The notes beneath the pieces are model-generated. The model did no database searches and was not told the DNA's origin. It worked only from the letters and a program-made list of their open reading frames with translations. The translations under genes and the position numbers were made by a program. Positions 7,467 to 16,672 of a DNA stretch of 64,000 bases are shown here, in pieces. The number at the start of each line of letters is the position of its first letter. Position 1 is the first letter of the stretch. Source of the stretch: Bifidobacterium avesanii (GTDB lineage: Bacteria > Actinomycetota > Actinomycetes > Actinomycetales > Bifidobacteriaceae); the NCBI RefSeq assembly GCF_009299475.1, contig NZ_WBSN01000001.1:1-64000 (forward strand), read 5' to 3'.

Positions 7467-8558
7467 ATGTTCACGCACCTGCCAAATCCACTCTGGCCGC
7501 TCGTTCCGTCGGTCGTGTTGCTGGTCTGCTTCACCGCCTCCATTCGGCGCGACCCGCGGCGACTGCGCAACGGTCCGTACCTGTTCGCGGGAATCTGGCT
7601 CGGCGCCCTGGCGGGGATGTTCTGGCATCTGTCGATGGACGTGGCGTGGAACGCGCTGGTGCTGCTGACGACGGCAACCGCGGTGGCCCCGCCCCTCATA
7701 TTCGCCTTCCGGGCCCTGCTGTACGCGGCTCTCGTCCCGTTCCATCCGCCCGAATATCCGTTCATGCCGATTGCGGGCATGCTGGCCGGCCTGTGTTCGA
7801 GTGCGGTCTGCGTGGCATGGAGCGCGGCGATGGTGACGATGGTCTTCGCGCCGCGGGTGTTCTATGCCGTTGTGGGTTCGCCGGCATTGATGACGGCGCT
7901 GGCCGTGGCGGGCGTGCCGGCGTTGGGGCTGAGCGTGCCGTTCGTCGGCATGCGGCTGTATGCGCGCATCTACGCCGGGCGGTCCGTTGATCCGGGGGGA
8001 TATTCCGTGATGCTGGTGCAGGGGCGCACCGTGGACGGCGACAGGCTTGACGAGTGGCTGCCCGGGGTGCGTCCGGCAAAGGGCGATCCGTTGCTGACGG
8101 CGCGTCTCGACAGGGCCGCCGAGCTGTGGATCCGGGGCGGGGGAGCGGCACTGCTCGCCGTTGGCGGCGTGCGTGACGACGACGGCAGCGACGACACAAT
8201 TCACATGCGCGATTTGCTGACGGCCCGCGGCGTCCCGAAGTCGGCGATCGCGTGGCTGGGGCACGGTACCCTCGCCGGCAATCTCGAGGCGTTTGAAAAA
8301 TCCGGGGCGCTCGGGCAGTCTGATGCCCGAACGGCGCCGGGCGTTCTGCTGATCGTCGACGGCTGCGACATGCTGCGCGCCTCCGCAGTGGCCATGGGCA
8401 TGGACTTGCCGAGCGCGGCAGTCGCGGCTCCGGTGCCGTTCGGACGGCGATCGATACGCATGATCCGCGAATACTCGGCCGTAGTACGCGAGCACTGGGT
8501 CGCCTTCGGCGCGCCCATGCTGGTTGCCGTCATGGCGATGGCGGCGGTCGTCGGTTGA
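7467..8558 (+). CDS. YdcF/ElyC-family (DUF218) membrane protein
   Basis: A 363-residue protein with about five N-terminal transmembrane helices (residues 8-165) and a C-terminal DUF218 domain. That domain opens with YSVMLVQGRTVDGDRL, where the family keeps a nucleophile-like glycine/alanine region, and contains ELWIRGGGAALLAVGG and the later LGHGTLAGNLEA block that corresponds to the conserved S-x-N-T-x-E-N region. A last hydrophobic helix closes the protein. E. coli relatives (SanA, ElyC, YdcF) act in envelope or peptidoglycan homeostasis; the exact reaction is not known. The ATG at 7467 is preceded by GGAGGAGG. It is divergent from the DUF2975 operon and followed by aroE. Confidence 0.75.
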   Translation: MFTHLPNPLWPLVPSVVLLVCFTASIRRDPRRLRNGPYLFAGIWLGALAGMFWHLSMDVAWNALVLLTTATAVAPPLIFAFRALLYAALVPFHPPEYPFMPIAGMLAGLCSSAVCVAWSAAMVTMVFAPRVFYAVVGSPALMTALAVAGVPALGLSVPFVGMRLYARIYAGRSVDPGGYSVMLVQGRTVDGDRLDEWLPGVRPAKGDPLLTARLDRAAELWIRGGGAALLAVGGVRDDDGSDDTIHMRDLLTARGVPKSAIAWLGHGTLAGNLEAFEKSGALGQSDARTAPGVLLIVDGCDMLRASAVAMGMDLPSAAVAAPVPFGRRSIRMIREYSAVVREHWVAFGAPMLVAVMAMAAVVG

Positions 8559-8656
8559 GCGCTCGCCCCCACGTCCGGCTCCACGCTAATGGACGCCGGG
8601 CTATCCGGGAACGGCGTCGACGGTACGCTAGGATGGGTAAGCGAACAAGGAGGGTT

Positions 8657-9634
8657 ATGACCCAGGTCAATCATCGTTGCGCCGTGCTCGGCAAGCCGAT
8701 CGCGCATTCGCTCTCGCCAGTGCTGCACAACGCCGCGTACCGGGCGCTCGGCCTCGACGACTGGCGGTACGACCGCCACGAGGTGGGGGAGGAGGACCTC
8801 GACGGGTTCCTCAAGGGCCTTGACCCGACGTGGGCGGGCCTGAGCCTGACGATGCCGCTCAAGAAGACCATCCAGCCGTACGGCGAACCCTCCAACCTGT
8901 GGGCGCGCGAGCTCAAGGTCGCCAACACCGCCGTGTTCGACTGGTCCGGGAATGACGGAAGCGGCGAGCCGAAGCCGCAGGTGCGCCTCTACAACACCGA
9001 CGTGGTGGGCATCCAGCTCGCCTTCGACCATGCGACCCGCGCGGCCGGCATCCACACGGACGACGACCGCCAAGGGCTCGCGCTGGTGATCGGCAACGGC
9101 AACACCGCCTCCTCCGCGGTGGCGGCCTGCACCATGATGCCGGAGATCGGGCACATCACCGTGGCCGCCCGCCATCCGGACAAGAACCCGGCGCTGAAGC
9201 CGCTGGCCGAGAAGTTCCTGCGCCGAAGCAACGCGCTGAACGTGATCGCCCTCGACGACGACGCCGCGCTGCTCGACGCGTTCTCCAAGGCGAGCGTGGT
9301 CGTCAGCACGATTCCCGGCCGCGCGGCCGACCCCGTGGCGTCGCTGCTCGCCGAGGCATCCGCCGCGGCCAAGCCAACCGACGGAGCCCGCCTGCTCGAC
9401 GTGGTCTACGATCCGCGGCCCACGGCGCTCATGCACGCGTGGCGCGAACGCGGGGGCCTCGCCATCGGCGGCGAGGAGATGCTGCTGTATCAGGCCCTCA
9501 TCCAAGTGCTGCTCATGACCGGCATTTGGGACGGGGACCCGCCCAGTGACGCGGACAGCCGTCTGCAGAACACGACCGTGGACGACGACCATGTGGAGAT
9601 CGCAATGCGCCAGGCGCTTGAGGAGGTGCTGTAA
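8657..9634 (+). CDS. aroE: Shikimate dehydrogenase
   Basis: Reduces 3-dehydroshikimate to shikimate in aromatic amino acid synthesis. The 325-residue protein starts with the substrate-binding motif GKPIAHSLSP, followed by LSLTMPLKK with the catalytic lysine, a nucleotide-binding turn GNGNTASSAVAA near residue 150, and the conserved Q-x3-Q segment YQALIQVLLMTG. Slightly longer than E. coli AroE (272), as in many actinobacterial forms. The start at 8657 has AAGGAGG 5 bases upstream; the longer open frame before it is not needed. The stop TAA is immediately followed by the ATG of rapZ, so the two are translated together. Confidence 0.88.
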   Translation: MTQVNHRCAVLGKPIAHSLSPVLHNAAYRALGLDDWRYDRHEVGEEDLDGFLKGLDPTWAGLSLTMPLKKTIQPYGEPSNLWARELKVANTAVFDWSGNDGSGEPKPQVRLYNTDVVGIQLAFDHATRAAGIHTDDDRQGLALVIGNGNTASSAVAACTMMPEIGHITVAARHPDKNPALKPLAEKFLRRSNALNVIALDDDAALLDAFSKASVVVSTIPGRAADPVASLLAEASAAAKPTDGARLLDVVYDPRPTALMHAWRERGGLAIGGEEMLLYQALIQVLLMTGIWDGDPPSDADSRLQNTTVDDDHVEIAMRQALEEVL

Positions 9635-10555
9635 ATGGCCGAACACGCACAGAACGAGGAAAACGACCGTCCGGAGCCGGCCAACGACTTCGAAGTATTG
9701 CTCATCACCGGCATGTCCGGCGCGGGCCGCTCGCACGCGGCCGACAGCGTGGAGGACATGGGCTGGTACGTGGTGGACAACCTGCCGCCCAAGCTGCTCG
9801 TGCCGCTCGTGGACATGATGACCAACTCGGCGTCGAAGATCCACAAGCTCGCCGCGGTGATCGACGTGCGCTCCCGCACCTACTTCGACGACCTATCGCA
9901 GGTGCTCAGCCATCTGGACGATCTGGGCGTCAAGACCCGCATCCTGTTCCTCGACGCCAGCGACGAGGTGCTCGTCAAGCGCTACGAGTCGGTGCGCAGG
10001 CCGCACCCGCTGCAGCGCGGCGGTCGCCTCATCGACGGCATCAACGAGGAGCGCGCCCTGCTCGCCCACCTCAAGGAGCGCGCGGACATCGTCATCGACA
10101 CGTCCAGCCTGTCCATCCACCAGCTGTCCACCAAGCTGTACGAGGGCCTGCTCGGCACCGGGCCGACCACCGTCGCCGTGCACATCTTCAGCTTCGGGTT
10201 CAAGTACGGCATCCCGCTGGACGCCGACTTCGTGGCGGACGTGCGGTTCCTGCCCAACCCGTTCTGGGTGCCCCAGCTCAGGGAGCTCACAGGAATCGAC
10301 AAGCCCGTGAGCGACTACGTGCTCGCCAGCGAGGGCGCCAAGGCGTTCCTCGACTCCTACGAGCAGGCCATCCTGACCGCCATTCAGGGCTACGCGCGCG
10401 AGGATAAGCACTTCGTGACCATCGCCGTGGGCTGCACCGGCGGGCAGCACCGCTCCGTCGCCATGAGCGAGGAGCTGGCCCGCAGGCTGCGCGGCCGGGG
10501 CCTCAACGTGACCGTCTCCGCCCGGGAGCTCCACCGCCACCGGCAAAACGTTTGA
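9635..10555 (+). CDS. rapZ: RNase adapter/nucleotide-binding protein RapZ (YvcJ)
   Basis: A 306-residue member of the RapZ/YvcJ family. The P-loop GMSGAGRS lies at about residues 26-33, and VVDNLPPKLLVPL is the second conserved block. The C-terminal RNA-binding part carries CTGGQHRSVAMSEELARRL. In enterobacteria RapZ guides RNase E to glmZ; in Gram-positives YvcJ binds GTP and its role is less clear. The order rapZ-whiA is conserved in actinobacteria and firmicutes (usually with a YvcK gene between them, which is absent here). The gene starts directly after the aroE stop. Confidence 0.9.
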   Translation: MAEHAQNEENDRPEPANDFEVLLITGMSGAGRSHAADSVEDMGWYVVDNLPPKLLVPLVDMMTNSASKIHKLAAVIDVRSRTYFDDLSQVLSHLDDLGVKTRILFLDASDEVLVKRYESVRRPHPLQRGGRLIDGINEERALLAHLKERADIVIDTSSLSIHQLSTKLYEGLLGTGPTTVAVHIFSFGFKYGIPLDADFVADVRFLPNPFWVPQLRELTGIDKPVSDYVLASEGAKAFLDSYEQAILTAIQGYAREDKHFVTIAVGCTGGQHRSVAMSEELARRLRGRGLNVTVSARELHRHRQNV

Positions 10556-10768
10556 CGCGTTGCGGGTCGCCGATGCCCGCTTGCGTCCGCCGGCCCGCGG
10601 CAGCCGTCCGCGGCAATCGTTCCGCATGCTGAACGTTTGCCCGAAAAACAGGCGTAAGACAGGGAATGTTGTCCAACCGGTTCGGTATCACGGAAACTCG
10701 GTGGTTGCTCGGGTGGACCCCGCGCGACCCGCATAACAGAGAGAATAAAAGTTGTAGGAGGCTTGCTC

Positions 10769-11719
10769 TTGGCACTGCTCGATGACGTCAAAAGCGAACT
10801 TGCCGCTATCGACAACGAACTGCCTGCAGCGAAGAAGGCTCAGGCCGCCGCGATGATCCGTTTCGGCGGCGGACTCCACCTGATCCAGAACCATATCGTT
10901 GTGGAGGCCCAGTTCGACTCGCTCGATGCCGCAAAGTGGCTGCAGGACGCGATCAAGGACGTGTTCGGCCATGATTCCGACCTGATCGAAGTCTCCCGCC
11001 AACCCCCCACGGGCACGGTCCAGCGCTATTCGGTGCGCGTGCTGCGCGCCGGCGGCGCATTGGCCCTCCAGACCGGTCTGCTCGACCGCCGCAAGCGTCC
11101 GGTGCGCGGCCTGCCGGCGGACATCGTCAGCGGCAACATCGCACAGATCAAGGCCGCTTGGCGCGGCGCGTTCCTCGCGCACGGCGAACTGTCCGACCCG
11201 GGCAAGGCCAGCTATCTGGAGATCATCTGCCCCGGTCAGGAGGCCGCCCTCGCGCTGGTGGGCACCGCCCGCCGCCTCGGCGTGAACGTCAAGGCCCGTC
11301 AGGTGCGCAGCTCCGAGCGCGTCACCCTGCGCGACCCGGACGCGATCGAGCGCATGCTGCTGCTGCTCGGCGCCACCCAGTCGTCCCGCCAGTGGAGCGG
11401 CAAGCGCTCCGACGGCGAATCGCGCGGCAAGGCCAACCGCCTCGCCAACTTCGACGACGCGAACATGCGCCGCAGCGCCAAGGCCGCCGTGGAGGCCAGC
11501 GAAAAGGTCATCAAGGCGTTCGAGATCCTCGGCGACGACATCCCCGAGAACCTGCGCGCCGCAGGCCAGCTGCGCCTCGACCACCGCGACGCGAGCCTCG
11601 AGGAGCTCGGCCGCCTCGCCGACCCGCCCGTCACCAAGGACGCCATCGCGGGCCGCATCCGCCGTCTGCTCCAGCTGAGCGCCAAGGTCGAGAAGCAGCG
11701 CGCCCAGCAGAACGCCTGA
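10769..11719 (+). CDS. whiA: DNA-binding protein WhiA
   Basis: A 316-residue WhiA: an N-terminal LAGLIDADG-like fold (about residues 1-200) and a C-terminal helix-turn-helix ([19 protein letters not shown]). In Streptomyces it controls sporulation together with WhiB; in non-sporulating bacteria it influences cell division and nucleoid organisation. The start is TTG at 10769 ([10 protein letters not shown]), 7 bases after AGGAGG (10756-10761); another TTG at 10763 is too close to that site. It follows rapZ after about 210 bases and is closed by a strong terminator. Confidence 0.88.
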   Translation: MALLDDVKSELAAIDNELPAAKKAQAAAMIRFGGGLHLIQNHIVVEAQFDSLDAAKWLQDAIKDVFGHDSDLIEVSRQPPTGTVQRYSVRVLRAGGALALQTGLLDRRKRPVRGLPADIVSGNIAQIKAAWRGAFLAHGELSDPGKASYLEIICPGQEAALALVGTARRLGVNVKARQVRSSERVTLRDPDAIERMLLLLGATQSSRQWSGKRSDGESRGKANRLANFDDANMRRSAKAAVEASEKVIKAFEILGDDIPENLRAAGQLRLDHRDASLEELGRLADPPVTKDAIAGRIRRLLQLSAKVEKQRAQQNA

Positions 11720-11737
11720 GAGCGCGAAACCCGTTTC

Positions 11738-11768
11738 AAACCCCGCCGCAAATGGCGGGGTTTGTTCG
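11738..11768 (+). terminator. Rho-independent terminator of whiA
   Basis: CCCCGCC (11741-11747) and GGCGGGG (11754-11760) form a stem with a 6-base loop, followed by TTTGTTCGTT. It separates whiA from pgk. Confidence 0.85.
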
Positions 11769-11837
11769 TTATGGCCTGTAAGATGCGGAATTGGCAATAA
11801 GCCCATTCCCTGCATACGCAGTTAGGAAAGGATATAC

Positions 11838-13043
11838 ATGAAGACACTCAAGGATCTTGGAGATCTCAAGGGCAAGCGCGTGCTCGTCCGCGCCGATTTC
11901 AACGTCCCGCTGAAGGGCGAGACGATCACGGACGACGGCCGCATCAAGGCCGCCCTGCCCACCATCAAGGCCCTGCGCGAAGAGGGCGCCAAGGTCATTC
12001 TGATGGCCCACCTCGGCCGTCCGAAGGGCAAGGTCGTCCCCGAGCTGTCCCTGGCCCCGGTCGCCAAGCGCCTCGGCGAGCTGCTGGGCGTCGAGGTCCC
12101 GCTGGCCGCCGACACCTACGGCGAGGACGCCCAGGCCAAGGTCGCCGCGATGAACGACGGCGACGTGGTCCTGCTCCAGAACGTGCGCTTCAACCCGGAG
12201 GAGACCAGCAAGGATCCCGCCGTGCGCGCCCCGTACGCCAAGAAGATCGCCGCCCTCGGCGACGTGTTCGTCTCCGACGGCTTCGGCGTGGTCCACCGCG
12301 CCCAGGGCTCCAACTACGACGTGGCCGCCGATCTGCCGGCCGCCGCCGGCCTGCTCGTGGAGAAGGAAGTCAAGGCCCTCTCCAAGGCCACCGAGAACCC
12401 GGAGCGCCCGTTCACCGTGGTGCTCGGCGGCTCCAAGGTCTCCGACAAGCTCGGCGTCATCGAGAACCTGCTCGACAAGGCCAACCGTCTGGTCATCGGC
12501 GGCGGCATGGTCTTCACCTTCCTCAAGGCCAAGGGCTACGAGGTCGGCACCTCCCTGCTCGAGGAGGACCAGCTGGACAAGGTCAAGGGCTACATCGAGA
12601 CCGCCGAGAAGAACGGCGTCGAGCTCGTGCTGCCGACCGACGTGGTCGTGAACGCCGGCTTCCCGGCCGGCGACACCCCGGTCGCCCCGGAGGTCGTGCC
12701 CGCGGACGCCATCCCGGCCGACAAGATGGGCCTCGACATCGGCCCGGAGTCCCAGAAGCTGTTCCACGACAAGATCGTGGACTCCAAGACCGTCGTGTGG
12801 AATGGCCCGATGGGCGTGTTCGAGGTTCCGGAGTTCGCGGCCGGCACCAAGGCCGTGGCCCAGGGTCTGGTGGACGCCACCAAGGCCGGCGCCTTCACCA
12901 TCGTCGGCGGCGGCGACTCCGCTTCCGCCGTGCGCAACCTCGGCTTCCCGGAGGACGGCTTCTCGCACATCTCCACCGGCGGCGGCGCCTCCCTCGAGTT
13001 CCTCGAGGGCAAGGAGCTCCCGGGCCTGAAGGTGCTCGAGTAG
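11838..13043 (+). CDS. pgk: Phosphoglycerate kinase
   Basis: Transfers phosphate from 1,3-bisphosphoglycerate to ADP in lower glycolysis. It has 401 residues with the family motifs RADFNVPL (substrate pocket), [33 protein letters not shown] (lysine contacting nucleotide) and the C-terminal GGGDSASAV phosphate loop. The family usually has D-A-F-G-T-A-H-R where this protein has [11 protein letters not shown] 11838 follows AGGAAAGGA. Codon use is strongly biased to C/G-ending codons, as expected of a highly expressed gene. tpiA and secG follow, a common actinobacterial order although gap is absent here. Confidence 0.96.
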   Translation: MKTLKDLGDLKGKRVLVRADFNVPLKGETITDDGRIKAALPTIKALREEGAKVILMAHLGRPKGKVVPELSLAPVAKRLGELLGVEVPLAADTYGEDAQAKVAAMNDGDVVLLQNVRFNPEETSKDPAVRAPYAKKIAALGDVFVSDGFGVVHRAQGSNYDVAADLPAAAGLLVEKEVKALSKATENPERPFTVVLGGSKVSDKLGVIENLLDKANRLVIGGGMVFTFLKAKGYEVGTSLLEEDQLDKVKGYIETAEKNGVELVLPTDVVVNAGFPAGDTPVAPEVVPADAIPADKMGLDIGPESQKLFHDKIVDSKTVVWNGPMGVFEVPEFAAGTKAVAQGLVDATKAGAFTIVGGGDSASAVRNLGFPEDGFSHISTGGGASLEFLEGKELPGLKVLE

Positions 13044-13078
13044 TCTTCCCGCCATCAAGGCGAATCATCCAAACGCGC

Positions 13079-13123
13079 AAGGGGTAGACGGCCGTCCGGA
13101 TCGCCGGGGCCGGACTACCCCTT
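13079..13123 (+). terminator. Large hairpin between pgk and tpiA
   Basis: AAGGGGTAG (13079-13087) pairs with CTACCCCTT (13115-13123), and TCCGG (13095-13099) with CCGGA (13110-13114). The stem ends in only a short U stretch. It may terminate or attenuate transcription into tpiA, or stabilise pgk mRNA. Confidence 0.55.
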
Positions 13124-13169
13124 GGGCTTCATGGGCAGGATTTCAGGGAATTTCAAGGGAAAGGGCATC

Positions 13170-13967
13170 ATGGCGTCACGCACCCCGCTGGTCGCGGGCA
13201 ACTGGAAGATGAACTTCGACCACCTCGAGGCCACCTACTTCGTGCAGAAGCTCGCGTGGCTGCTCCGTGACGCGCACTTCGACTTCCGCCGCTGCGAGGT
13301 GGCGCTCATGCCCGCGTTCACCGCGCTGCGCAGCGTGCAGGTGCTCGTCGAGGCGGACGACCTCAAGATCCGCTACGGCGCGCAGGCCGTCTCCGTCACC
13401 TCGCAGGGCGCGTTCACCGGCGACGTCTCCGCCGACATGCTCAGCCGCCTCGGCTGCTCGTACGTGATCGTCGGGCATTCCGAGCGCCGCAAATACCATC
13501 CCGAGGACGACGCGAACATCGTCGACCAGGTGCGCGCGGTCCTCGCCGCCGGCATGCGGCCGATCCTGTGCGTGGGGGAGAGCTTCGAGGAGCGCCGGCA
13601 GGGCATCGAGCTCGAATTCGCCGTCGGCCAGGTGCACGACGTGACGCGCGACCTGTCCGACGAGGACGCCGCCAAGCTCATCGTCGCCTACGAGCCCGTG
13701 TGGGCCATCGGCACCGGCATGGTCGCCACCCCCGACTCCGCGCAGCAGGCCGCGCACGCCATCCGAGGCAGCATCCGCGAGCAGTTCGGCCCCGCCGTGG
13801 CGAACGGCATGCGGATCCTCTACGGCGGCTCGGTCACCTCCCGCAACGCCTCACAGCTCATCGAGGGCGCGGACGTGGATGGGTTCCTCGTCGGCGGCGC
13901 CTCGCTGGATGCCGACGAGTACGCCAAGATCTGCCGGCTCGCGGCCAAAAGCGTGCGCTCGTTCTGA
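13170..13967 (+). CDS. tpiA: Triosephosphate isomerase
   Basis: Interconverts dihydroxyacetone phosphate and glyceraldehyde 3-phosphate. The 265-residue protein shows GNWKMN with the catalytic lysine near the N-terminus, IVGHSERR with the electrophilic histidine, and AYEPVWAIGTG with the catalytic glutamate, followed by the phosphate-binding loop in GMRILYGGSV. The start at 13170 (MASRTPLVAGN) was chosen over the ATG at 13122 because the family begins just before the GNWKMN motif and an AAGGGAAAGGG purine stretch precedes it. It sits between pgk and secG. Confidence 0.95.
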   Translation: MASRTPLVAGNWKMNFDHLEATYFVQKLAWLLRDAHFDFRRCEVALMPAFTALRSVQVLVEADDLKIRYGAQAVSVTSQGAFTGDVSADMLSRLGCSYVIVGHSERRKYHPEDDANIVDQVRAVLAAGMRPILCVGESFEERRQGIELEFAVGQVHDVTRDLSDEDAAKLIVAYEPVWAIGTGMVATPDSAQQAAHAIRGSIREQFGPAVANGMRILYGGSVTSRNASQLIEGADVDGFLVGGASLDADEYAKICRLAAKSVRSF

Positions 13968-14054
13968 AACATCGCCGCCATGCGGCCGAAAAACGCGGCA
14001 TTCTTCCCCGGGATGGGGTAGTATGTGTCAGAGTTCAACAATGTGGAGGTCAAA

Positions 14055-14303
14055 TTGGTCGCTCTCAAGATCGCGCTGGAGATCATCGTCGTCATCGCAT
14101 CGCTGCTGCTCACCCTGCTCATCCTCATGCACAAGGGCAAGGGCGGCGGTCTGTCGGACATGTTCGGCGGCGGCCTGACCCAGAACGCGGGCTCCTCCGG
14201 CGTGGCCGAGAAGAACCTGAACCGCCTGACCGTCATCGTGGCGCTCATCTGGGTGGCCGTCATCATCACGCTCGGCCTGCTCACCAAGTTCAGCCTGATC
14301 TGA
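14055..14303 (+). CDS. secG: Protein translocase subunit SecG
   Basis: Small subunit of the SecYEG channel. It is 82 residues with two transmembrane helices (about residues 4-24 and 57-78) joined by the conserved cytoplasmic loop HKGKGGGLSDMFGGGLTQNA. The start is probably TTG at 14055, 5 bases after GGAGG (14045-14049). A GTG at 14025 in the same frame would add ten polar residues that the family does not have. Downstream of tpiA, as in many actinobacteria. Confidence 0.9.
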   Translation: MVALKIALEIIVVIASLLLTLLILMHKGKGGGLSDMFGGGLTQNAGSSGVAEKNLNRLTVIVALIWVAVIITLGLLTKFSLI

Positions 14304-14334
14304 CGCGACCGGCCGGCATACGCTTTCGGGGGCT

Positions 14335-14358
14335 CGGGACCGTGTGGTCCCGGGTCCC
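14335..14358 (+). terminator. Terminator after secG
   Basis: CGGGACC (14335-14341) and GGTCCCG (14346-14352) form a stem with a GTGT loop, followed by GGTCCCTTTCGTTT. The distal T content is modest. Confidence 0.6.
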
Positions 14359-14423
14359 TTTCGTTTCTCGGGGAGACGCGTTCGCCCCGAATCTCCGGAA
14401 ACAATGAGGGGAGTCACACGACC

Positions 14424-15305
14424 ATGGAACCCAACGCCAAGGCACGCCACGACGTCCAACTGCTCGTCGTCGATCTGGACGGCACGCTGCTGCACGGCGC
14501 GGACACGTTCGAGGGCCGGTACCTCGACCAAACCGCCATCGACGCCATGACCCGCGCGCACGAGGCCGGCATGAAGCTCGCCGTGTCCACTGCACGGCCC
14601 GTGAGCACGGGGCTCAGGATCGTGCAGCGGCTGCCCGTGGACGCCTGCGTGTACCTCAACGGCGCGCTCATCGACTTCCATCCGCTGGAATCCTCCTACG
14701 AATCCCTGACCCGCGACGACGTGAGCGAGGACCCCGCCCTCGTCAAGATCGGCTTCGACGCCGGGCGCGCCTGCGAGGTGTGCCGCCTGTTCACGGAACG
14801 CATCCCGGGCCTCAAGTGCGGCATCGTCATGAACGACGTGCGCTACACCAACTTCGACGTGAGCATCTACTGGAAGACGCAGACGTGGCGCTACACGGAC
14901 TTCTCGGCCGGCGCGGGCCGCACGGAACAGGGCGTGCCCGCGGGCGTGGCGGACAAAATCATCATCTTCCCGGAACGCGACCAGTGGGATGCGCTCGGCG
15001 CGCTCGTGCCCGACGACTTCGCGGTGTCCGTTTCCGAGGGCGTGATGTGGATGCTCATGAACCCGCTCGCCAACAAGGCGCACTCCCTGAAGCTCGTCTG
15101 CGAACGGCTCGGCGTGCCGGCGGAGCGGACCGCGGCGTTCGGCGACGACCTCATCGACATCGACATGATGAAAACCGCCGGGCTCGGCGTGGCCGTGGCC
15201 AACGCGAACCCCGCAGTGCTCGCCGTGGCCGACGAGGTGTGCCCCGCCAACGACGAGGACGGCGTCGCGCGGTGGATCGACGCCCGTCTGGGCCGGGCAC
15301 GCTGA
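14424..15305 (+). CDS. Cof-type HAD-IIB family hydrolase
   Basis: A 293-residue haloacid dehalogenase-type phosphatase. Motif I is VVDLDGTLLHG (nucleophile Asp and acid/base Asp), motif II lies in AVSTARPVS, motif III is the lysine in LANKAHSLK, and motif IV is AFGDDLIDIDMMKTAG. The large cap inserted between motifs II and III (about residues 85-195) defines the IIB (Cof) class, which acts on sugar phosphates and similar small phosphates. The substrate cannot be told. ATG 14424 follows a GAGGGGAG purine stretch. Single-gene unit, closed by the inverted repeat at 15312. Confidence 0.88.
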   Translation: MEPNAKARHDVQLLVVDLDGTLLHGADTFEGRYLDQTAIDAMTRAHEAGMKLAVSTARPVSTGLRIVQRLPVDACVYLNGALIDFHPLESSYESLTRDDVSEDPALVKIGFDAGRACEVCRLFTERIPGLKCGIVMNDVRYTNFDVSIYWKTQTWRYTDFSAGAGRTEQGVPAGVADKIIIFPERDQWDALGALVPDDFAVSVSEGVMWMLMNPLANKAHSLKLVCERLGVPAERTAAFGDDLIDIDMMKTAGLGVAVANANPAVLAVADEVCPANDEDGVARWIDARLGRAR

Positions 15306-15311
15306 CCCGCC

Positions 15312-15369
15312 GCGTGTTTTCCGTCTCACGGAACGCGGCCCCCTTCGTTCCGTGAGACGGAAAACACGC
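15312..15369. repeat. 24-bp perfect inverted repeat with TTCCGTG core
   Basis: Arms 15312-15335 and 15346-15369 are perfectly complementary over 24 bases with a 10-base loop. The inner ends contain CTCACGGAACG/CGTTCCGTGAG, the same core as the stem-loops at 27500, 27619 and in the composite repeats at 18288 and 23894. Located right after the HAD hydrolase stop; the outer T/A tracts also allow a terminator role. Confidence 0.8.
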
Positions 15370-15544
15370 AACGTCGGGCATGGCGCCCAAGCCCAATCCG
15401 CACAATGACGCGGAACCGCGCATCCCTCAAGCGCATGGCGCCGTCTCACTCAATGAAGACGCTCTCATTCCGTGAACCGGCCGGTTCCCTCCGGCCCATT
15501 ACAATGGACCGTGAAGCCCCTGCAAGCCGATCGAGGAGGACAGC

Positions 15545-15985
15545 ATGGGATCGAACATGGCGGACGGCGACGTGATCTGGACCCAGCGCAAGCGCAACTG
15601 GTGCCGCACCCCATTCACCTTCACCACCTACACGCTCACCGCCGACGAGCTGGACGTGAAGACCGGCGTGCTGCGCCAAACCTTCGACACCACCAAGCTG
15701 TTCCGCATCGTGGACATCACCATCGAGCGCACGCTGCTCCAGCGCCTGTTCGGGCTGAGCACCATCATCATTGACGCGCGCGACCAGTCCAGCGGCGGAC
15801 AAATCGTGCTCAAGAACGTCATCCACGGCTTCGAGGTGCGCAAGGAGCTCCAGTACGCCGTGGACGCGGCCCGCAGCGTGAACCGCGTGAGCACCCGCGA
15901 GTTCATGGATTCCGGAGACGGCATCGACTATGGGCGGGACGACGCCGACTACGGCGAATCCGGCGCATACGACGACGGCCGCTGA
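15545..15985 (+). CDS. PH domain-containing protein
   Basis: A 146-residue protein consisting mainly of one bacterial pleckstrin-homology (bPH_2, YdbS-like) domain: FTTYTLTADELDVKTGVLRQ is the strand-turn-strand opening and the end matches KNVIHGFEVRKELQYAV, where the family keeps basic residues. There is no transmembrane segment, unlike YdbS itself, and the C-terminus is acidic and low in complexity (DGIDYGRDDADYGE). ATG 15545 follows GAGGAGG. The function of these domains is not established. Separate unit between two intergenic repeats. Confidence 0.75.
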   Translation: MGSNMADGDVIWTQRKRNWCRTPFTFTTYTLTADELDVKTGVLRQTFDTTKLFRIVDITIERTLLQRLFGLSTIIIDARDQSSGGQIVLKNVIHGFEVRKELQYAVDAARSVNRVSTREFMDSGDGIDYGRDDADYGESGAYDDGR

Positions 15986-16129
15986 TCGCTGACCGCCGCG
16001 GCGGCAGCGTGCGGGCGCGAGGCACGCCGCCCGTGTTCCCGCCGGCTCCACGAACGGGCTTCACGCCACGCCTTCCCCCGGCGAGACGCCGAAGCCCAGC
16101 CGATGCCAATCCGGCGTACTGTGAACAGC

Positions 16130-16672
16130 ATGAACGGCATTGAGCACCACAACTTGGCCATCCGCCATGCCACTTCGACGGACGTGGCCGCAATCGCAAC
16201 GGTGGAGGCCGCTGAATTCCCGCCCGCGGAGGCGGCCACGGAAGACCAGATCCGCGCACGCGTCGCCGCCTATCCGGAATGCTTCTGGCTGCTCGTCGAC
16301 GGCGGGGACCGGCTGCTCGCGTTCATCAACGGCATGGCCACCGACCGGCCGGACCTCACGGACGACATGTACGCCGACGCGTCGATGCACAATCCGCGAG
16401 GCGCCTGGCAGATGATCTTCGGCGTCGTCACCGCGCCGGAATGCCGGCACCGCGGGTTGGCGAGCCTGCTCATGCGCCGGGTGGTCGACGACGCGCGCGG
16501 CGCCGGACGCAGGGGACTGGTGCTCACGTGCAAGGACCGGCTCGTGGGCTTCTATGAACGATTCGGATACGTGGACGAGGGTGTATCCGATTCCACGCAC
16601 GGCAACGTGGTCTGGCACCAGATGCGGCTCACGTTCACGCAGCAGCATACGGACAAGGAGAGCGATGACTGA
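16130..16672 (+). CDS. GNAT-family N-acetyltransferase
   Basis: A 180-residue acetyltransferase. The acetyl-CoA site is in IFGVVTAPECRHRGLASLL, where RHRGLA is the pyrophosphate-binding loop, and the C-terminal GFYERFGYVDEG is motif B. The pattern resembles arylalkylamine-type acetyltransferases; the substrate is unknown. ATG 16130 has no ribosome site but a -10-like TACTGT lies 7 bases before it, suggesting a leaderless transcript. An alternative ATG is at 16103. The last 8 bases overlap the sugar kinase gene. Confidence 0.82.
   Translation: MNGIEHHNLAIRHATSTDVAAIATVEAAEFPPAEAATEDQIRARVAAYPECFWLLVDGGDRLLAFINGMATDRPDLTDDMYADASMHNPRGAWQMIFGVVTAPECRHRGLASLLMRRVVDDARGAGRRGLVLTCKDRLVGFYERFGYVDEGVSDSTHGNVVWHQMRLTFTQQHTDKESDD

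Noticed and set aside
6771..8495. Minus-strand frame extending the DUF2975 gene to 574 codons
   Set aside because: The upstream part is antisense to the YdcF-like gene; the family sequence starts at 7283 next to a ribosome site and behind a good promoter.
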